A DNA stretch of 64,000 bases from JALGVA01 sp964617715. Lineage in GTDB: Bacteria > Armatimonadota > Zipacnadia > Zipacnadales > UBA5352. The stretch is from the NCBI GenBank assembly GCA_964617715.1, contig CAZTZN010000001.1:1-64000 (forward strand), in the 5' to 3' direction. Each line of letters begins with the position of its first letter. Positions within the stretch are counted from its first letter, which is position 1. The notes below the pieces were generated by a model. That model was not told where the DNA came from. It did not search any database and saw only the letters and a list, made by a program, of their open reading frames with translations. Made by a program: the position numbers and the translations under genes. Shown here piece by piece: positions 17,162-26,713 of this stretch.

Positions 17162-19456
17162 TCACGGCCGTACGATCTGGAACGGGATGGCGGGCAGCAC
17201 ACCCAGCGAGGTCCGGCCGGTGCGGGTCACGGCCTCGCCATCCCCGCCCTCCGGGTCAACGAAGGCTTCGATGATCACGTTGGCCGTGTCTCCCGCCAGC
17301 GCGATGTTGGCGTCGGCCTTCAGGGTGAGGACCACGCCTGTGGGGGTCACGGTCGCCTCCCGCAGGGTCACACCCCGAGGGCGGTTGCTGATCCGGAACC
17401 GGGCTTTGTCAAGCGGGGCTCGCCCCTGACCCGGCGGCGTTTGTGGCGCGTCGATCTGCACCTGGGCCGTCCCGCCCAGCGGGATCCGGACGGGAGTGGC
17501 GCTGACCACGCGCACGCCGGGCACCAGCGGGCGCCAGACCGCCGGCACGGGCCGGGCGCCGGTTACCGCGACCACGAGTTCCTGCTGTGGCACGATGAAC
17601 CGCCACAGGAAGGCCTGCATCATATCCTCGGCGGGCACCACCGGCCGACTGACCTGGACGGCCCCGATCCGCGCGCGCCCCTCGAGCCGCACGGGCACCA
17701 CCTGCCCGGCCGCCCCCCGCGGCACCCTGAGCGTCGCCTCGACTGCGTCCTCGCCGCCGGGGATGCGCGCCGGGCTCAGCTCGAAACCGGCGGGCGCATC
17801 GGTCAGCACCACGTCGATGTCGCCCGCGAAGCCGTCCTTGCGCACCGCGTGGAGCGTGACCGTCGCCGATCGCCCCGCAGGCACATTGATGGTCGAGGGC
17901 GTGAGGCGCAGCGCGAAGTCGGGCCGCGCGGGCCCGAGCCGCAGACGGTAGGCGTAGGCATCCCCGCCGTGATGCTGCGCGTCGAAGAGACAGAGCCGAT
18001 AGGTCCCGTCCTGCGGCAGTTGCACGCGCAGATACGAATCGGCGTGATGCGTGATCAGACCCATCGTCAGATCCTTGTGATCGTCGTTGAGGTCCACCAC
18101 GCCTCCCGTCGCGTCGAGCAACCGCAGCACCGAATCAAGCGGGGAGTTCAGGCGGCGCGCGAACACCTCGGCCACTATCTCCTCGCCCGCGCGACCCTCA
18201 AAGCGGAAGACATCCACATCGCCGGGCCCTCCGATGCGGCCGTTGACGATCAGCGGGGGCGTGACCTGCTGGGCATTGTCCGGCAGGTCGTTGGGCTCGG
18301 CCTCGGTCACCTCCGGGAGCACATCCACGGCGTAGCGGATCTCATCGCCCAGGCCTGCCGGGCCGACCGTGGCCTGCCGGATGGCTCCGCCGCCGGGGCC
18401 GGTGTCGAGCTGCAGCGTCTCGGCGGGCAGATTCCAGCCTGCAAGCGTGGCGACCGTCGGAACGCCCTCCTGCCCGCCCGGCGGGAAGACCTGCGTCACG
18501 AAGGGCAGCTCACCCACGGCGACACGGTAGACGAAGTCCTCGCGTCCGCGGTAGATGGCGTCGCGGACCTCCAGCGTGTACACGCCGTCCGCCGGCACCT
18601 CGTAGAGCAACACCGGGTCGGGGTCGAAGCGGTAGTCGTCGTTGTAGGCGACTTCCTTGCCGCCGGGGTCATAGAGGGCCGCCGTGGCCTGAAGCCAGCC
18701 GGGCACGGCGTCGGCCAGGTAGGGGATCAGCCGCCGGGCCTGTACGCGAATCACCAGCCTCTGGCCCTGCCGCGCCTGCAGGCGGAAGCGGTCCACCTCG
18801 CCGGGCATGATGCGGCCGTTGAGCAGCACCGGCGGCTCCACCACGGCGGAGGCGGCATCACCGGCGCCCGCGACCTCCTCCTCGCAGACCTCCGGCAGCG
18901 CACCCACCTGCAAGCACAGGGGGTTGCTCAGGCCCGTGGGCGTCGCCAGACGCAGTTCCCGGTCGCCGGGAGCGGCATCCGGGTCAATCGTGACCTCGAT
19001 CACCACCCCCTCCGCGATCTGCGCGTTCGGCTGTTTCTTCGGGTCGAAGAGCCTGGTCCAGAGCCGCTCCAGCTCGGCGGGGCTCTTTTCGTCCAGATCT
19101 CGCAGCCACGGATGATCCGGCAGGGGCGGCTCGTCCTCCGCCTGCTCGGCGGCCGCGTCCATGACGCTCGCCACCCATCGCCTCCTGACCAGGTCGCGCA
19201 GGAACACCCCGACGGTGCGCAGCTCCTGGTTGCCCAGTGGCCGGACGTACTCCACCACCGATGCGCGCACGCCGTCGCCGGAGATGCGCACGGCATCGGC
19301 GCCGCGCAGGTGTTGACCGCCCACCTCGACCCGGAAGGTCGTGCCCTGCCTGCCGCCGGCGGGGTAGAGATAGCCGATGTGCGGTCCGGCCTGGCCCCAG
19401 ACGCCCGGCACGCAGGCGCAGAGCGCGACCGCGAGACAGCATGCGCGCAGCTTCAT
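17162..19456 (-). CDS. Secreted protein with two PPC (bacterial pre-peptidase C-terminal) domains
   Basis: ATG at 19456, behind GAGGGGCG, is preferred to a GTG at 19471. The 764-residue product has a signal peptide ending V-W-G-Q. An IPT/TIG-like module (Y-P-A-G-G-R-Q-G-T-T-F-R-V-E-V-G-G) opens the mature chain. PPC-like domains lie near residues 208-325 and 403-508; each has the G-R-I-x-x-x-G-x-V-D-x-F-R-x-x-x-x-x-G pattern and a closing D-G-x-Y-x-L strand. Beta domains finish the protein. In Planctomycetota such proteins usually sit beside DUF1501 and DUF1549/1553 genes, as here. PPC domains generally bind or cap in exported proteins; the function of the gene set is unknown. Confidence 0.8.
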   Translation of the reverse strand: MKLRACCLAVALCACVPGVWGQAGPHIGYLYPAGGRQGTTFRVEVGGQHLRGADAVRISGDGVRASVVEYVRPLGNQELRTVGVFLRDLVRRRWVASVMDAAAEQAEDEPPLPDHPWLRDLDEKSPAELERLWTRLFDPKKQPNAQIAEGVVIEVTIDPDAAPGDRELRLATPTGLSNPLCLQVGALPEVCEEEVAGAGDAASAVVEPPVLLNGRIMPGEVDRFRLQARQGQRLVIRVQARRLIPYLADAVPGWLQATAALYDPGGKEVAYNDDYRFDPDPVLLYEVPADGVYTLEVRDAIYRGREDFVYRVAVGELPFVTQVFPPGGQEGVPTVATLAGWNLPAETLQLDTGPGGGAIRQATVGPAGLGDEIRYAVDVLPEVTEAEPNDLPDNAQQVTPPLIVNGRIGGPGDVDVFRFEGRAGEEIVAEVFARRLNSPLDSVLRLLDATGGVVDLNDDHKDLTMGLITHHADSYLRVQLPQDGTYRLCLFDAQHHGGDAYAYRLRLGPARPDFALRLTPSTINVPAGRSATVTLHAVRKDGFAGDIDVVLTDAPAGFELSPARIPGGEDAVEATLRVPRGAAGQVVPVRLEGRARIGAVQVSRPVVPAEDMMQAFLWRFIVPQQELVVAVTGARPVPAVWRPLVPGVRVVSATPVRIPLGGTAQVQIDAPQTPPGQGRAPLDKARFRISNRPRGVTLREATVTPTGVVLTLKADANIALAGDTANVIIEAFVDPEGGDGEAVTRTGRTSLGVLPAIPFQIVRP

Positions 19457-19474
19457 GGACACGCCCCTCACTCG

Positions 19475-20830
19475 TTACATGATCTCGGTCAGGCGACCGG
19501 CTCCCTGGACCGCCTCTCCATCCGGCGCCATCACCATCAGGTCCTGGCCGCGCGGATTGGGCATCGGGCCCTCGGGGTCGATGCCCAGCAGCTCGCAGAT
19601 GCTGCCCAGCAGGTCTATCGGATAGACCGGGCGCTCCGTCACGTGCTCCCCGGTGGCGTCCGACGCGCCCACCACCCGGCCGCCCTTGAACCCGCCCCCG
19701 GCCACGACCGCCGAGAAGCACTGGCCGAAGTGATGGCGGCCGCCGTTCCAGGGCGGTTCCCAGGCCACCCGCGGAGTGCGCCCGAACTCCCCGCTCCACC
19801 ACACGATCGTGGTGTCCAGCAGATCGCGATCCGCCAGGTCCTGCAGCAGCGTCGCCATGCCCGCGTCCATCTGCGGCAGCTTCCAGCGCATGGTCTCGAA
19901 GTGCTGCTTGTGGGTGTCCCAGCCGCCGTAGTTGATGGTGACGAAGGGCACACCGGCCTCCACCAGCCGGCGCGCCATCAGGCACGACTGGCCGAAGGTG
20001 TTGCGACCGTAACGCTCGCGCAGTTCATCGTCCTCTTGCGACAGGTCGAACAGCTTCCCGGCATCGCCCAGAATCATGTCGTAGGCCTTGGCCTCCACCG
20101 TGTCCAGCTTCACCGCCTCGGGGTGCCCGGGCAGGGCCTGCCGGAGCGGGTCGAGCGTGTGCAACAGGTCACGCCGAGCGGTCTGGCGCTCGTCCGAGAT
20201 GTTGGCCGACACCACGCCCTCGACGACGAAGCGTGCCGCGTTGGGGTCCCCGCCGGTGGCGAAAGGCTTGTAGCGCGGCCCGAGGAAGCCCGCCTCGTCA
20301 AAGCGCCCCTGAGGCTGAGTGAGCACCACGTAGGGCGGCACGAGGCCGGTGTACCCGCCATCGTACCCCCTGAACCTGGAGACGATGGCTCCCAGCGCCG
20401 GGTAGACCAGCCGGCCGCCGGGCGGGTGTCCCGTTTGAACAATGTACGCGGCGGTCTCGTGGCTGTTGATGCCGTGGGTCATGCTGCGGATAATGGTGTA
20501 CTTGTCGGCCTGCTGCGCGAGTTGGGGCAGCAACTGCCCGATCTGGATGCCGGGCACATTCGTCTCGATGGCGCGGTTGAGCGGGCCGGTGTAGTCGTAG
20601 CCCGCGTCGGGCTTGGGGTCGAAGGTGTCGGTGTGCGCAGGGCCGCCCCACATCCAGATCTGGATGACCGCCTTCGCCCGGGCCGCCGCGCCCACGGTCG
20701 GCGCCGGTTGACCCGCGGGCTGTGCGAAGGCCGCAACGTGGTCGGCGAACGTCAACCCCGCGGCTCCCCACAGCATCCACTTCAGCGCGTCACGCCGGCT
20801 GATAGCATCTGGCATCCTTCGCTCATCCAT
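19475..20830 (-). CDS. DUF1501 domain protein with Tat-like leader
   Basis: The 451-residue product starts at ATG 20830 or, less likely, at the in-frame ATG 20815. Residues 8-31 form a Tat-like leader with S-R-R-D-A-L-K-W followed by a hydrophobic stretch. The body is DUF1501: A-V-I-Q-I-W-M-W-G-G-P-A-H-T-D-T-F-D-P-K at about residue 55, then S-M-T-H-G-I-N-S-H-E, and near the C-terminus W-W-S-G-E-F-G-R-T-P-R plus R-G-Q-D-L. This fold belongs with the alkaline-phosphatase/sulfatase superfamily, so an exported hydrolase is plausible, but no member with a firmly known substrate comes to mind. It follows the DUF1549 gene by 29 bases and precedes the PPC gene by 18. Confidence 0.85.
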   Translation of the reverse strand: MDERRMPDAISRRDALKWMLWGAAGLTFADHVAAFAQPAGQPAPTVGAAARAKAVIQIWMWGGPAHTDTFDPKPDAGYDYTGPLNRAIETNVPGIQIGQLLPQLAQQADKYTIIRSMTHGINSHETAAYIVQTGHPPGGRLVYPALGAIVSRFRGYDGGYTGLVPPYVVLTQPQGRFDEAGFLGPRYKPFATGGDPNAARFVVEGVVSANISDERQTARRDLLHTLDPLRQALPGHPEAVKLDTVEAKAYDMILGDAGKLFDLSQEDDELRERYGRNTFGQSCLMARRLVEAGVPFVTINYGGWDTHKQHFETMRWKLPQMDAGMATLLQDLADRDLLDTTIVWWSGEFGRTPRVAWEPPWNGGRHHFGQCFSAVVAGGGFKGGRVVGASDATGEHVTERPVYPIDLLGSICELLGIDPEGPMPNPRGQDLMVMAPDGEAVQGAGRLTEIM

Positions 20831-20859
20831 GATGCTCACGCCCTCGCTCCTCGTTCCGT

Positions 20860-22425
20860 TCAGTGCCGGTACAGGAACTCCATGCTGTTTACCAGCGCCC
20901 ACGCCAGGTCAATGGCCGCGTTGGCCGGACCCGATCCGGAAGTCCGCCAGTAGCTCTCCGCGGCGGCCAGCTCGTCCGCCGTGGGCGCACGCGACAGCAG
21001 CGTCAGATACACCCCGCGAATCACCGCGCCCCGGTCACCGCCCGCGGCGATGGCGATCCGGCGCAGCCGGATGCTGCGCGCAATCCGGCGGTATACATCC
21101 GTGGAGTTGAGCAGATACAGCCGCTGCGCGTCCGTCATGTCGTTGATGCGCTCCGACTCCAGTCCGGTGTCGCGCGCGGGGCGACCGAACATCTGCAGGA
21201 AGTTGCTGGTGATGCTGCCATCCGCCAGGGCGATGGTGCGCTGCTCCTCGGGAATCCACGTGAAGGGCTCGGGGATCGGGCTGGTGTACCTCTCTCCCGT
21301 CCCGCCGATCCAATCGAGCGCGTCGATCAGCACCTCCGCGTCCAGGCGTCGAACCCGGTAGCAGGCGAACAGCGCCTCGGCTTCCGGGTCGTCTGTGCGC
21401 GCGACGCATGACTGCTGGTAGGTGCGCGAGTTGAGGATAAGTCGATAGATGTGCCGCAGGTCATACCCGGCGGCCACCAGCTCGTGCTCGAGGTAGCTCA
21501 GCAGCTCCGGGTTGACCGGCGGGTTGTCCGGCCGGATGTCGTCGGGCTCGTGGATGATCCCCCGACCCATCAGCCACGCCCACACGCGGTTGACGATGTT
21601 ACGTGCGAACCACGGGTTCTCCGGGGTGATCAGCCAGTCGGCGAAGGCCACTCGGGGATCATCGCCCGGGCCGATGGTGACCGTGGCGCCATCGGGGAAC
21701 ACCGCCTCGAAGGTGTCTGTGGCCGCCGGGTCGGAGTAGACGATCTGCTCCTTCCACTCATCGGTGCCCTTGTAGGCCACCCGCGAGAAGAAGGCCGCCA
21801 GGTTCGCGCGGCGATCCTCCGGCCAGTTCGCCGTGCGCACTCCCATGAATGTGAGCGCCACGGCCTCGGCCAGCCCCGACGGCTCCCGGCTTTGCACCGC
21901 GCGGTAGAAGTTCACCGGCGGCACCCGGAAGTTGCTGCCGCTGGAGGTCAGCAGATCACGGACAAACTGGTCGTAGGGGCGATTCTCCTTGATGGCGTCG
22001 CGTATCCACCGGTGGTAGGCCTGCACCGCGTTGGGCCACAGATTGACGGGGAACTCGGCCTTCACCCGCAGCAGATCGCACCACTTGAGCGCCCAGTAGT
22101 CGGCGAACTCCTCGCGCTCGAACAGGGTCTCGATCAGCTCGGCACGCTTGTCGGCACTATCGTCCTCCAGGAACTGCTGCACATCGGCCGGCTCGGGCAA
22201 GGTGCCGATCACGTCCAGGTACACGCGCCGGATGAAGACCTCATCCGAGCACGGGTGGGCCGGCTCGATGCCTCGCTGTTGCAGCACCGCCAGCACCCGC
22301 GTGTCCACACCGTTTGCCGGCACCGACCAGGTGTCGGTCTCAAACGGACGCACTATCTGTGCGTCCGCGGCCTGTCCGCCGAGGGTCGCCAGGAGGACCG
22401 CCATTGCCAGCATCGACGCTCTCAT
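20860..22425 (-). CDS. DUF1549/DUF1553 protein without a cytochrome domain
   Basis: ATG 22425 opens a 521-residue product with a short signal peptide (M-L-A-M-A-V-L-L-A-T-L-G-G-Q-A-A-D-A). A GTG immediately upstream at 22428 fits the GGAG site slightly better. Residues 45-230 are DUF1549-like: F-I-R-R-V-Y-L-D-V-I-G-T-L-P, then W-A-L-K-W-C-D-L-L-R and R-P-Y-D-Q-F-V-R-D-L-L. Residues 280-500 are DUF1553-like: W-F-A-R-N-I-V-N-R-V-W-A and S-R-T-Y-Q-Q-S, then a final L-V-N-S-M-E-F-L-Y-R-H. Planctomycetal relatives often carry a haem-binding PSCyt domain; no C-x-x-C-H is present here. It is the first gene of a four-gene operon with a recognisable promoter upstream. Confidence 0.85.
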   Translation of the reverse strand: MRASMLAMAVLLATLGGQAADAQIVRPFETDTWSVPANGVDTRVLAVLQQRGIEPAHPCSDEVFIRRVYLDVIGTLPEPADVQQFLEDDSADKRAELIETLFEREEFADYWALKWCDLLRVKAEFPVNLWPNAVQAYHRWIRDAIKENRPYDQFVRDLLTSSGSNFRVPPVNFYRAVQSREPSGLAEAVALTFMGVRTANWPEDRRANLAAFFSRVAYKGTDEWKEQIVYSDPAATDTFEAVFPDGATVTIGPGDDPRVAFADWLITPENPWFARNIVNRVWAWLMGRGIIHEPDDIRPDNPPVNPELLSYLEHELVAAGYDLRHIYRLILNSRTYQQSCVARTDDPEAEALFACYRVRRLDAEVLIDALDWIGGTGERYTSPIPEPFTWIPEEQRTIALADGSITSNFLQMFGRPARDTGLESERINDMTDAQRLYLLNSTDVYRRIARSIRLRRIAIAAGGDRGAVIRGVYLTLLSRAPTADELAAAESYWRTSGSGPANAAIDLAWALVNSMEFLYRH

Positions 22426-22515
22426 CACGTGCAGCACTCCCGTACAACTCCGTGGCTCGGCCCGCCGGGCACGCACCCGCGTGACTCCTCTGCCCGCGAG
22501 CGCTCTCGCGCCTGC

Positions 22516-22543
22516 ACTATACCCCCGGAAAACCGTCACCCAA
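22516..22543 (-). promoter_or_regulatory. Predicted sigma-70-type promoter of the DUF1549 operon
   Basis: Read on the minus strand, TTGGGT (22543-22538) and TATAGT (22521-22516) are separated by 16 bases, in a locally A+T-richer stretch of an otherwise very G+C-rich intergenic region. A start about 7 bases on would leave a leader of roughly 85 bases before the ATG at 22425. This is the clearest promoter-like element in the window. Confidence 0.5.
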
Positions 22544-22656
22544 CAGAACACAACTCTCCTCCATCTGTTCCACGCACAAGGCCGCATCCCGGCCACAGCG
22601 GCCGGCGAGACCCCCGGGCCTGGGCGCCTGCGCCGCCGGGCTGTCTCGACGCGCGA

Positions 22657-23907
22657 TCACTCGGCGGCGAGGGGCTCGATCGCCATGTTCCAGAACGGGC
22701 GGTCGAGCACGAAGTCCTCAGTCTCGTAGAGGATCGGCTGGAGCGTGAGCGCGCCGAGCTTCCAGTCACCCGTGAAGCGCAGCTCCGCCCGGCCGCTGCG
22801 GAAGCGCAGCGGCGCCGTGCGGAACCAGTACTCACCGCGCCTGACGGTGACGTCCTCGAAGAGGGGACCGTCCGGACCGATGACCGAGAACGGTCCGGTG
22901 TCCTCCTCGGCATCGTACACATTCAGCGTCAGCAGATAGTGTCCGGAGCGCTGCGCCAGCTCAAGCACCGCCTCGGCCTCGCCATCGGCCGCAGTGGCGA
23001 AGTCGCGATACAGCAGGCCGCCGCTCGCGCGCTCGATGATGCGCACCCGCTCCGGCTCCCGCCAGCGGCAGGCCTCGCCGCCCGCGTAGCGCTCGTAGTC
23101 ACCCTCAGGGGCGCTTTGCGAGAAGTTCACCGCGAGCGCAACCGGGAAGCCCTTCGTGTAGGCGACGGCGGCGGTGCTGTGCAGAGTCTCGTAGGCCACC
23201 GCGTCGGGACGGATGATGACCTTGCCGGTGAAGATGCCGCCCATCCTGCCTCCGGCGCACAGCATCAGGAAGTGGAACTGCTCGCCATCGTGATAGGGGT
23301 TCGTGGTGGTATTGTGCCCGTAATTGCTCTCGCCCACCCACGGACCACCGGGGTTGAAGTCAAGCGAACACTCGGCGCCGGGCCGCTTGAGGATGAGGTA
23401 GCGGACGCTGCGCAGCAGGTAGTCCAACGGCTCGGAGTTCGCGATGCTGAAGGTGCCGGTATCGGTCTGCAGCGGCCCGCGCGGGGCGCCGGTCCAGGTC
23501 TGGTAGTCCACCCCGTCGAGGAACTCGGCGGGCGTGAGCAGGTCGTACTGCAGGTGGCTGCCCCCGGTCTCGCCGAAGACGCGCATCTCGAAGGTGATGT
23601 GCACCGCCTCGGGAGTGACCATGACCTCGCGGCGCAGAGTGTTGCGCCCCTGCGTCGCCAGCACAGTGATGACGTTGCCCTCCCGGATCACACGCCCGGT
23701 CGCGGGATCGACCAGCACCGGCTCGCCCGGCTTCATGCCCCGGAAGGCGACACAGCGATCGCCGCTGATGAGCGTCTGGCCGTTGATGCGCACCGTCAAC
23801 TCGGGCGCGATCTCGACCGAGAACGGCCCGCCATCGAGCGTCTCCGCGGCGATGACGCCGGCGCTCAGGACGATCGCGAGCAGTGTGATGCAGCAGGCGC
23901 GGTTCAT
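22657..23907 (-). CDS. Secreted beta-sandwich protein of unknown function
   Basis: The start is ATG at 23907 with GGAGGT six bases upstream. Its ATG overlaps the TGA of the preceding gene as ATGA, so the two are translationally coupled. The 416-residue product has a signal peptide (L-L-A-I-V-L-S-A-G-V-I-A-A-E) and an all-beta body with V-H-I-T-F-E-M-R-V-F-G, L-Q-Y-D-L-L-T-P and H-Y-L-L-T-L-N-V-Y-D. The sequence has the feel of the supersandwich or concanavalin-like accessory domains of lyases and galactosidases, but I cannot name a family. It is the last gene of the operon that includes the barrel hydrolase, kelch and GH123-like genes. Confidence 0.75.
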   Translation of the reverse strand: MNRACCITLLAIVLSAGVIAAETLDGGPFSVEIAPELTVRINGQTLISGDRCVAFRGMKPGEPVLVDPATGRVIREGNVITVLATQGRNTLRREVMVTPEAVHITFEMRVFGETGGSHLQYDLLTPAEFLDGVDYQTWTGAPRGPLQTDTGTFSIANSEPLDYLLRSVRYLILKRPGAECSLDFNPGGPWVGESNYGHNTTTNPYHDGEQFHFLMLCAGGRMGGIFTGKVIIRPDAVAYETLHSTAAVAYTKGFPVALAVNFSQSAPEGDYERYAGGEACRWREPERVRIIERASGGLLYRDFATAADGEAEAVLELAQRSGHYLLTLNVYDAEEDTGPFSVIGPDGPLFEDVTVRRGEYWFRTAPLRFRSGRAELRFTGDWKLGALTLQPILYETEDFVLDRPFWNMAIEPLAAE

Positions 23908-26693
23908 GGCGCACCTCCGGTGCCACTGAGCTGGAGCCGGGCGAGACCGTACATCTTCATGCTCCCGGCCGGGATGGTGAGTCGGGTGTCGGGGCCATCG
24001 CGCGCCACGGTGCAGGCCACAGGCTCGGAGGCATCGGGCGAGTAGAAGGTTGCCTCCTCCACCTGCATCCCGCGCAGCAGCAGGGTGATGGGCTGATCGA
24101 CCGGCGGGAACTCGATCTGGCGCCGCTTCACCACCTCGTCGGGGCCCAGCGGCCGGTGGTCGGCGACGTTCAGGAAGTGGATGGCCAGCTCGCTCCCGTC
24201 CCGCTTGATCCACGTGGTGTACACCAACTTGTCGGGAGCCTCGACCACACTGACCGTCTCGCCGTCGCCCAGCACCTCACGCAGCCAGGCCGCCATGAAC
24301 GGCGCGCTGTCGGGGTTGCGGCGGAAGATGTCGGGGCGTCCCTCGTGCAGGCCCATCTCGAAGTTGCTGACCCCGAAGAAGGTCGCCACGTAGTAGATGG
24401 TGCCCGCGCCGTACCTGGTCTCCACGATGCCGGGGTAGTCCACGCCGTCTTTCCGGAAGGTGGCGATGACACGCGAGCGCTCCGGGTCAATGATCTCAAC
24501 TTCAAGCATACGCGCGCCGTGCTTGTAGAGCATGCGCTCACGATCATAGGTGAAGGTCGGGTAGCCCGGCATGATCACCTCAAACGGGGCGTGGCGGAAA
24601 TCGACGAGGCGCAGGTTCATCACCTCGCCGAGCGCGAAGTCCTCGAGCGGGCGACGCGCCTCATCCAGCAGGCCGGTCTCAGCGGTGATGATGAGCGTGC
24701 CCCCGCCGCGCACGTACTCCTCGAAGGCCCGGCGGTTCGGCTCGTCGATCAGCGTCATGCGCGGCAGGATGACCAGCCGGTGGCGCGCCAGCAGCTCAGG
24801 CGTGACCGCAATCTCGTGAATCTGCCGGTACTGGATGTTGGCTCCGACCATGGCCTCGCCCCAGCCCAAGGTCTCCATGCCGTGATAGCAGCCGGTCCAC
24901 AGCGACGCCGACTTGGATTTCTCGGAGAACACCATGGCCACGTCGGCAAGAGGCTCGTAGTCGAACTTGCGCGTCTTATGCGGCCACTTGATGAGGTCAC
25001 GGATCGAACTCGCCACGCTCGCCACGTGCCACTGCGCGTCGTTGCACGCCTGCGACATCGCCCAGCAGAAGCGGCCTGCCGAGCCGGTCAGCGGGTACCA
25101 GAGCATCCACGGGGCACAGTCGAAGGCGTCGGTGATGGAGTGATAGAGCCGCCGGTCGGCGATGCAGTAGCGATAGTTCTGGAAGGGCACGCGGCTGACG
25201 CCCTCCTTGCCGATGGCGTAGCTGCAGAACACCGTCGGCCACAGGCCGCCGCCGGGGCTCGCCGAGTAGTAGGTGGTGGTGTAGTTGCTCAGGAACGCCG
25301 CCGGGTTCTCCCGGTGAATCTCGGCCAGGAAGTCGCGCTTGAAGCGCTGAACCGAGATCGACTGCCACAGCCGCCAGAGCTGCCACAGCGGATCGGCGTC
25401 GTTGTTGAGCACCGGCGAGTCCGGCTCGCGCGGCAGCTCGAAGCCGGTCTGCTCCGTGAACAGCCGGCGACAGTGCTCGCATCCGCAGTGGTACCTGGAC
25501 TGGAAGTACACCTCGTCGATCTGGTAGGCGTCGATGCCCGCCTCGCGCTGCACCCGTCGCGCCCAACTGAAGAAGTGGCTGCGGAAGCCGGGGTTGTTGA
25601 TGCAGTAGACCCTCGTGGGCGTGCCGTAGCGGATGTCGCGCTGGGTCCAGCCCAGATGATCGTCGGCGAGCAGGAACGGGTAGCCGCCCGAGTAGAAGAT
25701 GGGCACGTCGTAATGATCGATGACCCTCATGCCGGCCTCGTGCGCCGCCTGACAGATGAGCTTCATGTAGGGGAGGATGCGCGTCTCCCACAGCGGCACA
25801 AAGGTGTAGCGCATGTGCAGGCCGCTGACCATGATGGCGCTGTAGCCCTGGTCGGCGAGCGGCCCCACGATCCGCCGGGCGTCCTCGATGGTCTCGATCT
25901 CGCCCATGGTGTCGGCGGCCGAGTAGTTGTTGGGGATCAGGTCCATCTCGTAGACCCACTCGCGGCCGGTCGCGGGCTCGCGCACGAGTGCGCTGCGGCC
26001 GAAGTACTGCTCCTCGAGCCGGCGGTAAACCGCCTCGATGGCCCGGCGGCGCCCACGGTCGGCCTCTGAGCCCCTGCGCTCAGGACCGACGTGAACCGTG
26101 ACCGCATCACAACACAGCACGGCGTCCTGCGACTCGTTCTTGACGGTCAGGTAGTTGAACGAGTCGGGGTAGACCATGTCGGTGATCTCGATGACAATCC
26201 ATGCGGGGTCGTCGAGGCCGACCGGCGCGTAGTCCTCCGAGGCCAGCCAGGCGTCGATGGAGGGCGCCCACGGGACGGTCCAGCGGGCCGAGCCCCATGA
26301 CTCGATCAACCCCAACCGGCCCTCCCGCCAGGCGACGGTCGTGCGCTCGCCCCCCGGCCCGAAGGCGATCTCCGGCGGGCGGTTGAGCAGGCGCGGGCGG
26401 TCGGCGATCTGTGGCTCCATGATCTCGCCGTTGACATCAATCGCCAGGACCCCGTCGGTGTAGCCTCCGGCGGCATCAGATTCCGCGAACGCGCGGATGG
26501 CCACCACCACCCGCCGCCCGTCGGCGTCGGCCGCCAGCCGGAAGCCGACGCGTTGATCGGTCATCGGCTGCAGGCGGAACTCCCCGGCCTGTCCGACCTG
26601 CGGCCAGGCGCGGAAGTCCTCGGCCGAGTGGGCGTCCGCCACAAACGCCGCGACCATTATCGGCATTGTCAGCACTACGCATATCCTGCGCAC
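23904..26693 (-). CDS. Secreted TIM-barrel glycoside-hydrolase-like protein with GATase-like domain
   Basis: The start is GTG at 26693, because AGGAGGG lies just upstream; a GTG at 26717 would put that site inside the gene. The 929-residue product has a signal peptide ending H-S-A-E. An N-terminal NPCBM-like sandwich spans about 30-220. A barrel at about 230-600 has I-V-G-P-L-A-D-Q-G-Y-S-A-I-M, the putative acid pair D393-E394 in Y-Q-I-D-E-V-Y-F, and C403-x-C405-x-x-C408. A segment at about 625-700 (R-L-V-I-L-P-R-M, V-R-G-G-G-T-L-I-I) matches the amidotransferase-like trimerisation domain of GH42-type beta-galactosidases, so the layout is GH42-like. It probably hydrolyses an extracellular glycan. 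The next gene overlaps by ATGA. Confidence 0.75.
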   Translation of the reverse strand: MRRICVVLTMPIMVAAFVADAHSAEDFRAWPQVGQAGEFRLQPMTDQRVGFRLAADADGRRVVVAIRAFAESDAAGGYTDGVLAIDVNGEIMEPQIADRPRLLNRPPEIAFGPGGERTTVAWREGRLGLIESWGSARWTVPWAPSIDAWLASEDYAPVGLDDPAWIVIEITDMVYPDSFNYLTVKNESQDAVLCCDAVTVHVGPERRGSEADRGRRRAIEAVYRRLEEQYFGRSALVREPATGREWVYEMDLIPNNYSAADTMGEIETIEDARRIVGPLADQGYSAIMVSGLHMRYTFVPLWETRILPYMKLICQAAHEAGMRVIDHYDVPIFYSGGYPFLLADDHLGWTQRDIRYGTPTRVYCINNPGFRSHFFSWARRVQREAGIDAYQIDEVYFQSRYHCGCEHCRRLFTEQTGFELPREPDSPVLNNDADPLWQLWRLWQSISVQRFKRDFLAEIHRENPAAFLSNYTTTYYSASPGGGLWPTVFCSYAIGKEGVSRVPFQNYRYCIADRRLYHSITDAFDCAPWMLWYPLTGSAGRFCWAMSQACNDAQWHVASVASSIRDLIKWPHKTRKFDYEPLADVAMVFSEKSKSASLWTGCYHGMETLGWGEAMVGANIQYRQIHEIAVTPELLARHRLVILPRMTLIDEPNRRAFEEYVRGGGTLIITAETGLLDEARRPLEDFALGEVMNLRLVDFRHAPFEVIMPGYPTFTYDRERMLYKHGARMLEVEIIDPERSRVIATFRKDGVDYPGIVETRYGAGTIYYVATFFGVSNFEMGLHEGRPDIFRRNPDSAPFMAAWLREVLGDGETVSVVEAPDKLVYTTWIKRDGSELAIHFLNVADHRPLGPDEVVKRRQIEFPPVDQPITLLLRGMQVEEATFYSPDASEPVACTVARDGPDTRLTIPAGSMKMYGLARLQLSGTGGAP

Positions 26694-26713
26694 GGTACCC
26701 TCCTGTTGCGACG

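Noticed and set aside
17036..20953. A 1305-codon open frame on the plus strand
   Set aside because: It is antisense to the PPC and DUF1501 genes, both of which have clear family motifs and ribosome binding sites; its composition is that of a shadow frame.
21451..24045. An 864-codon open frame on the plus strand
   Set aside because: It crosses the DUF1549 gene, an intergenic promoter region and another gene on the opposite strand, which a real gene is unlikely to do.
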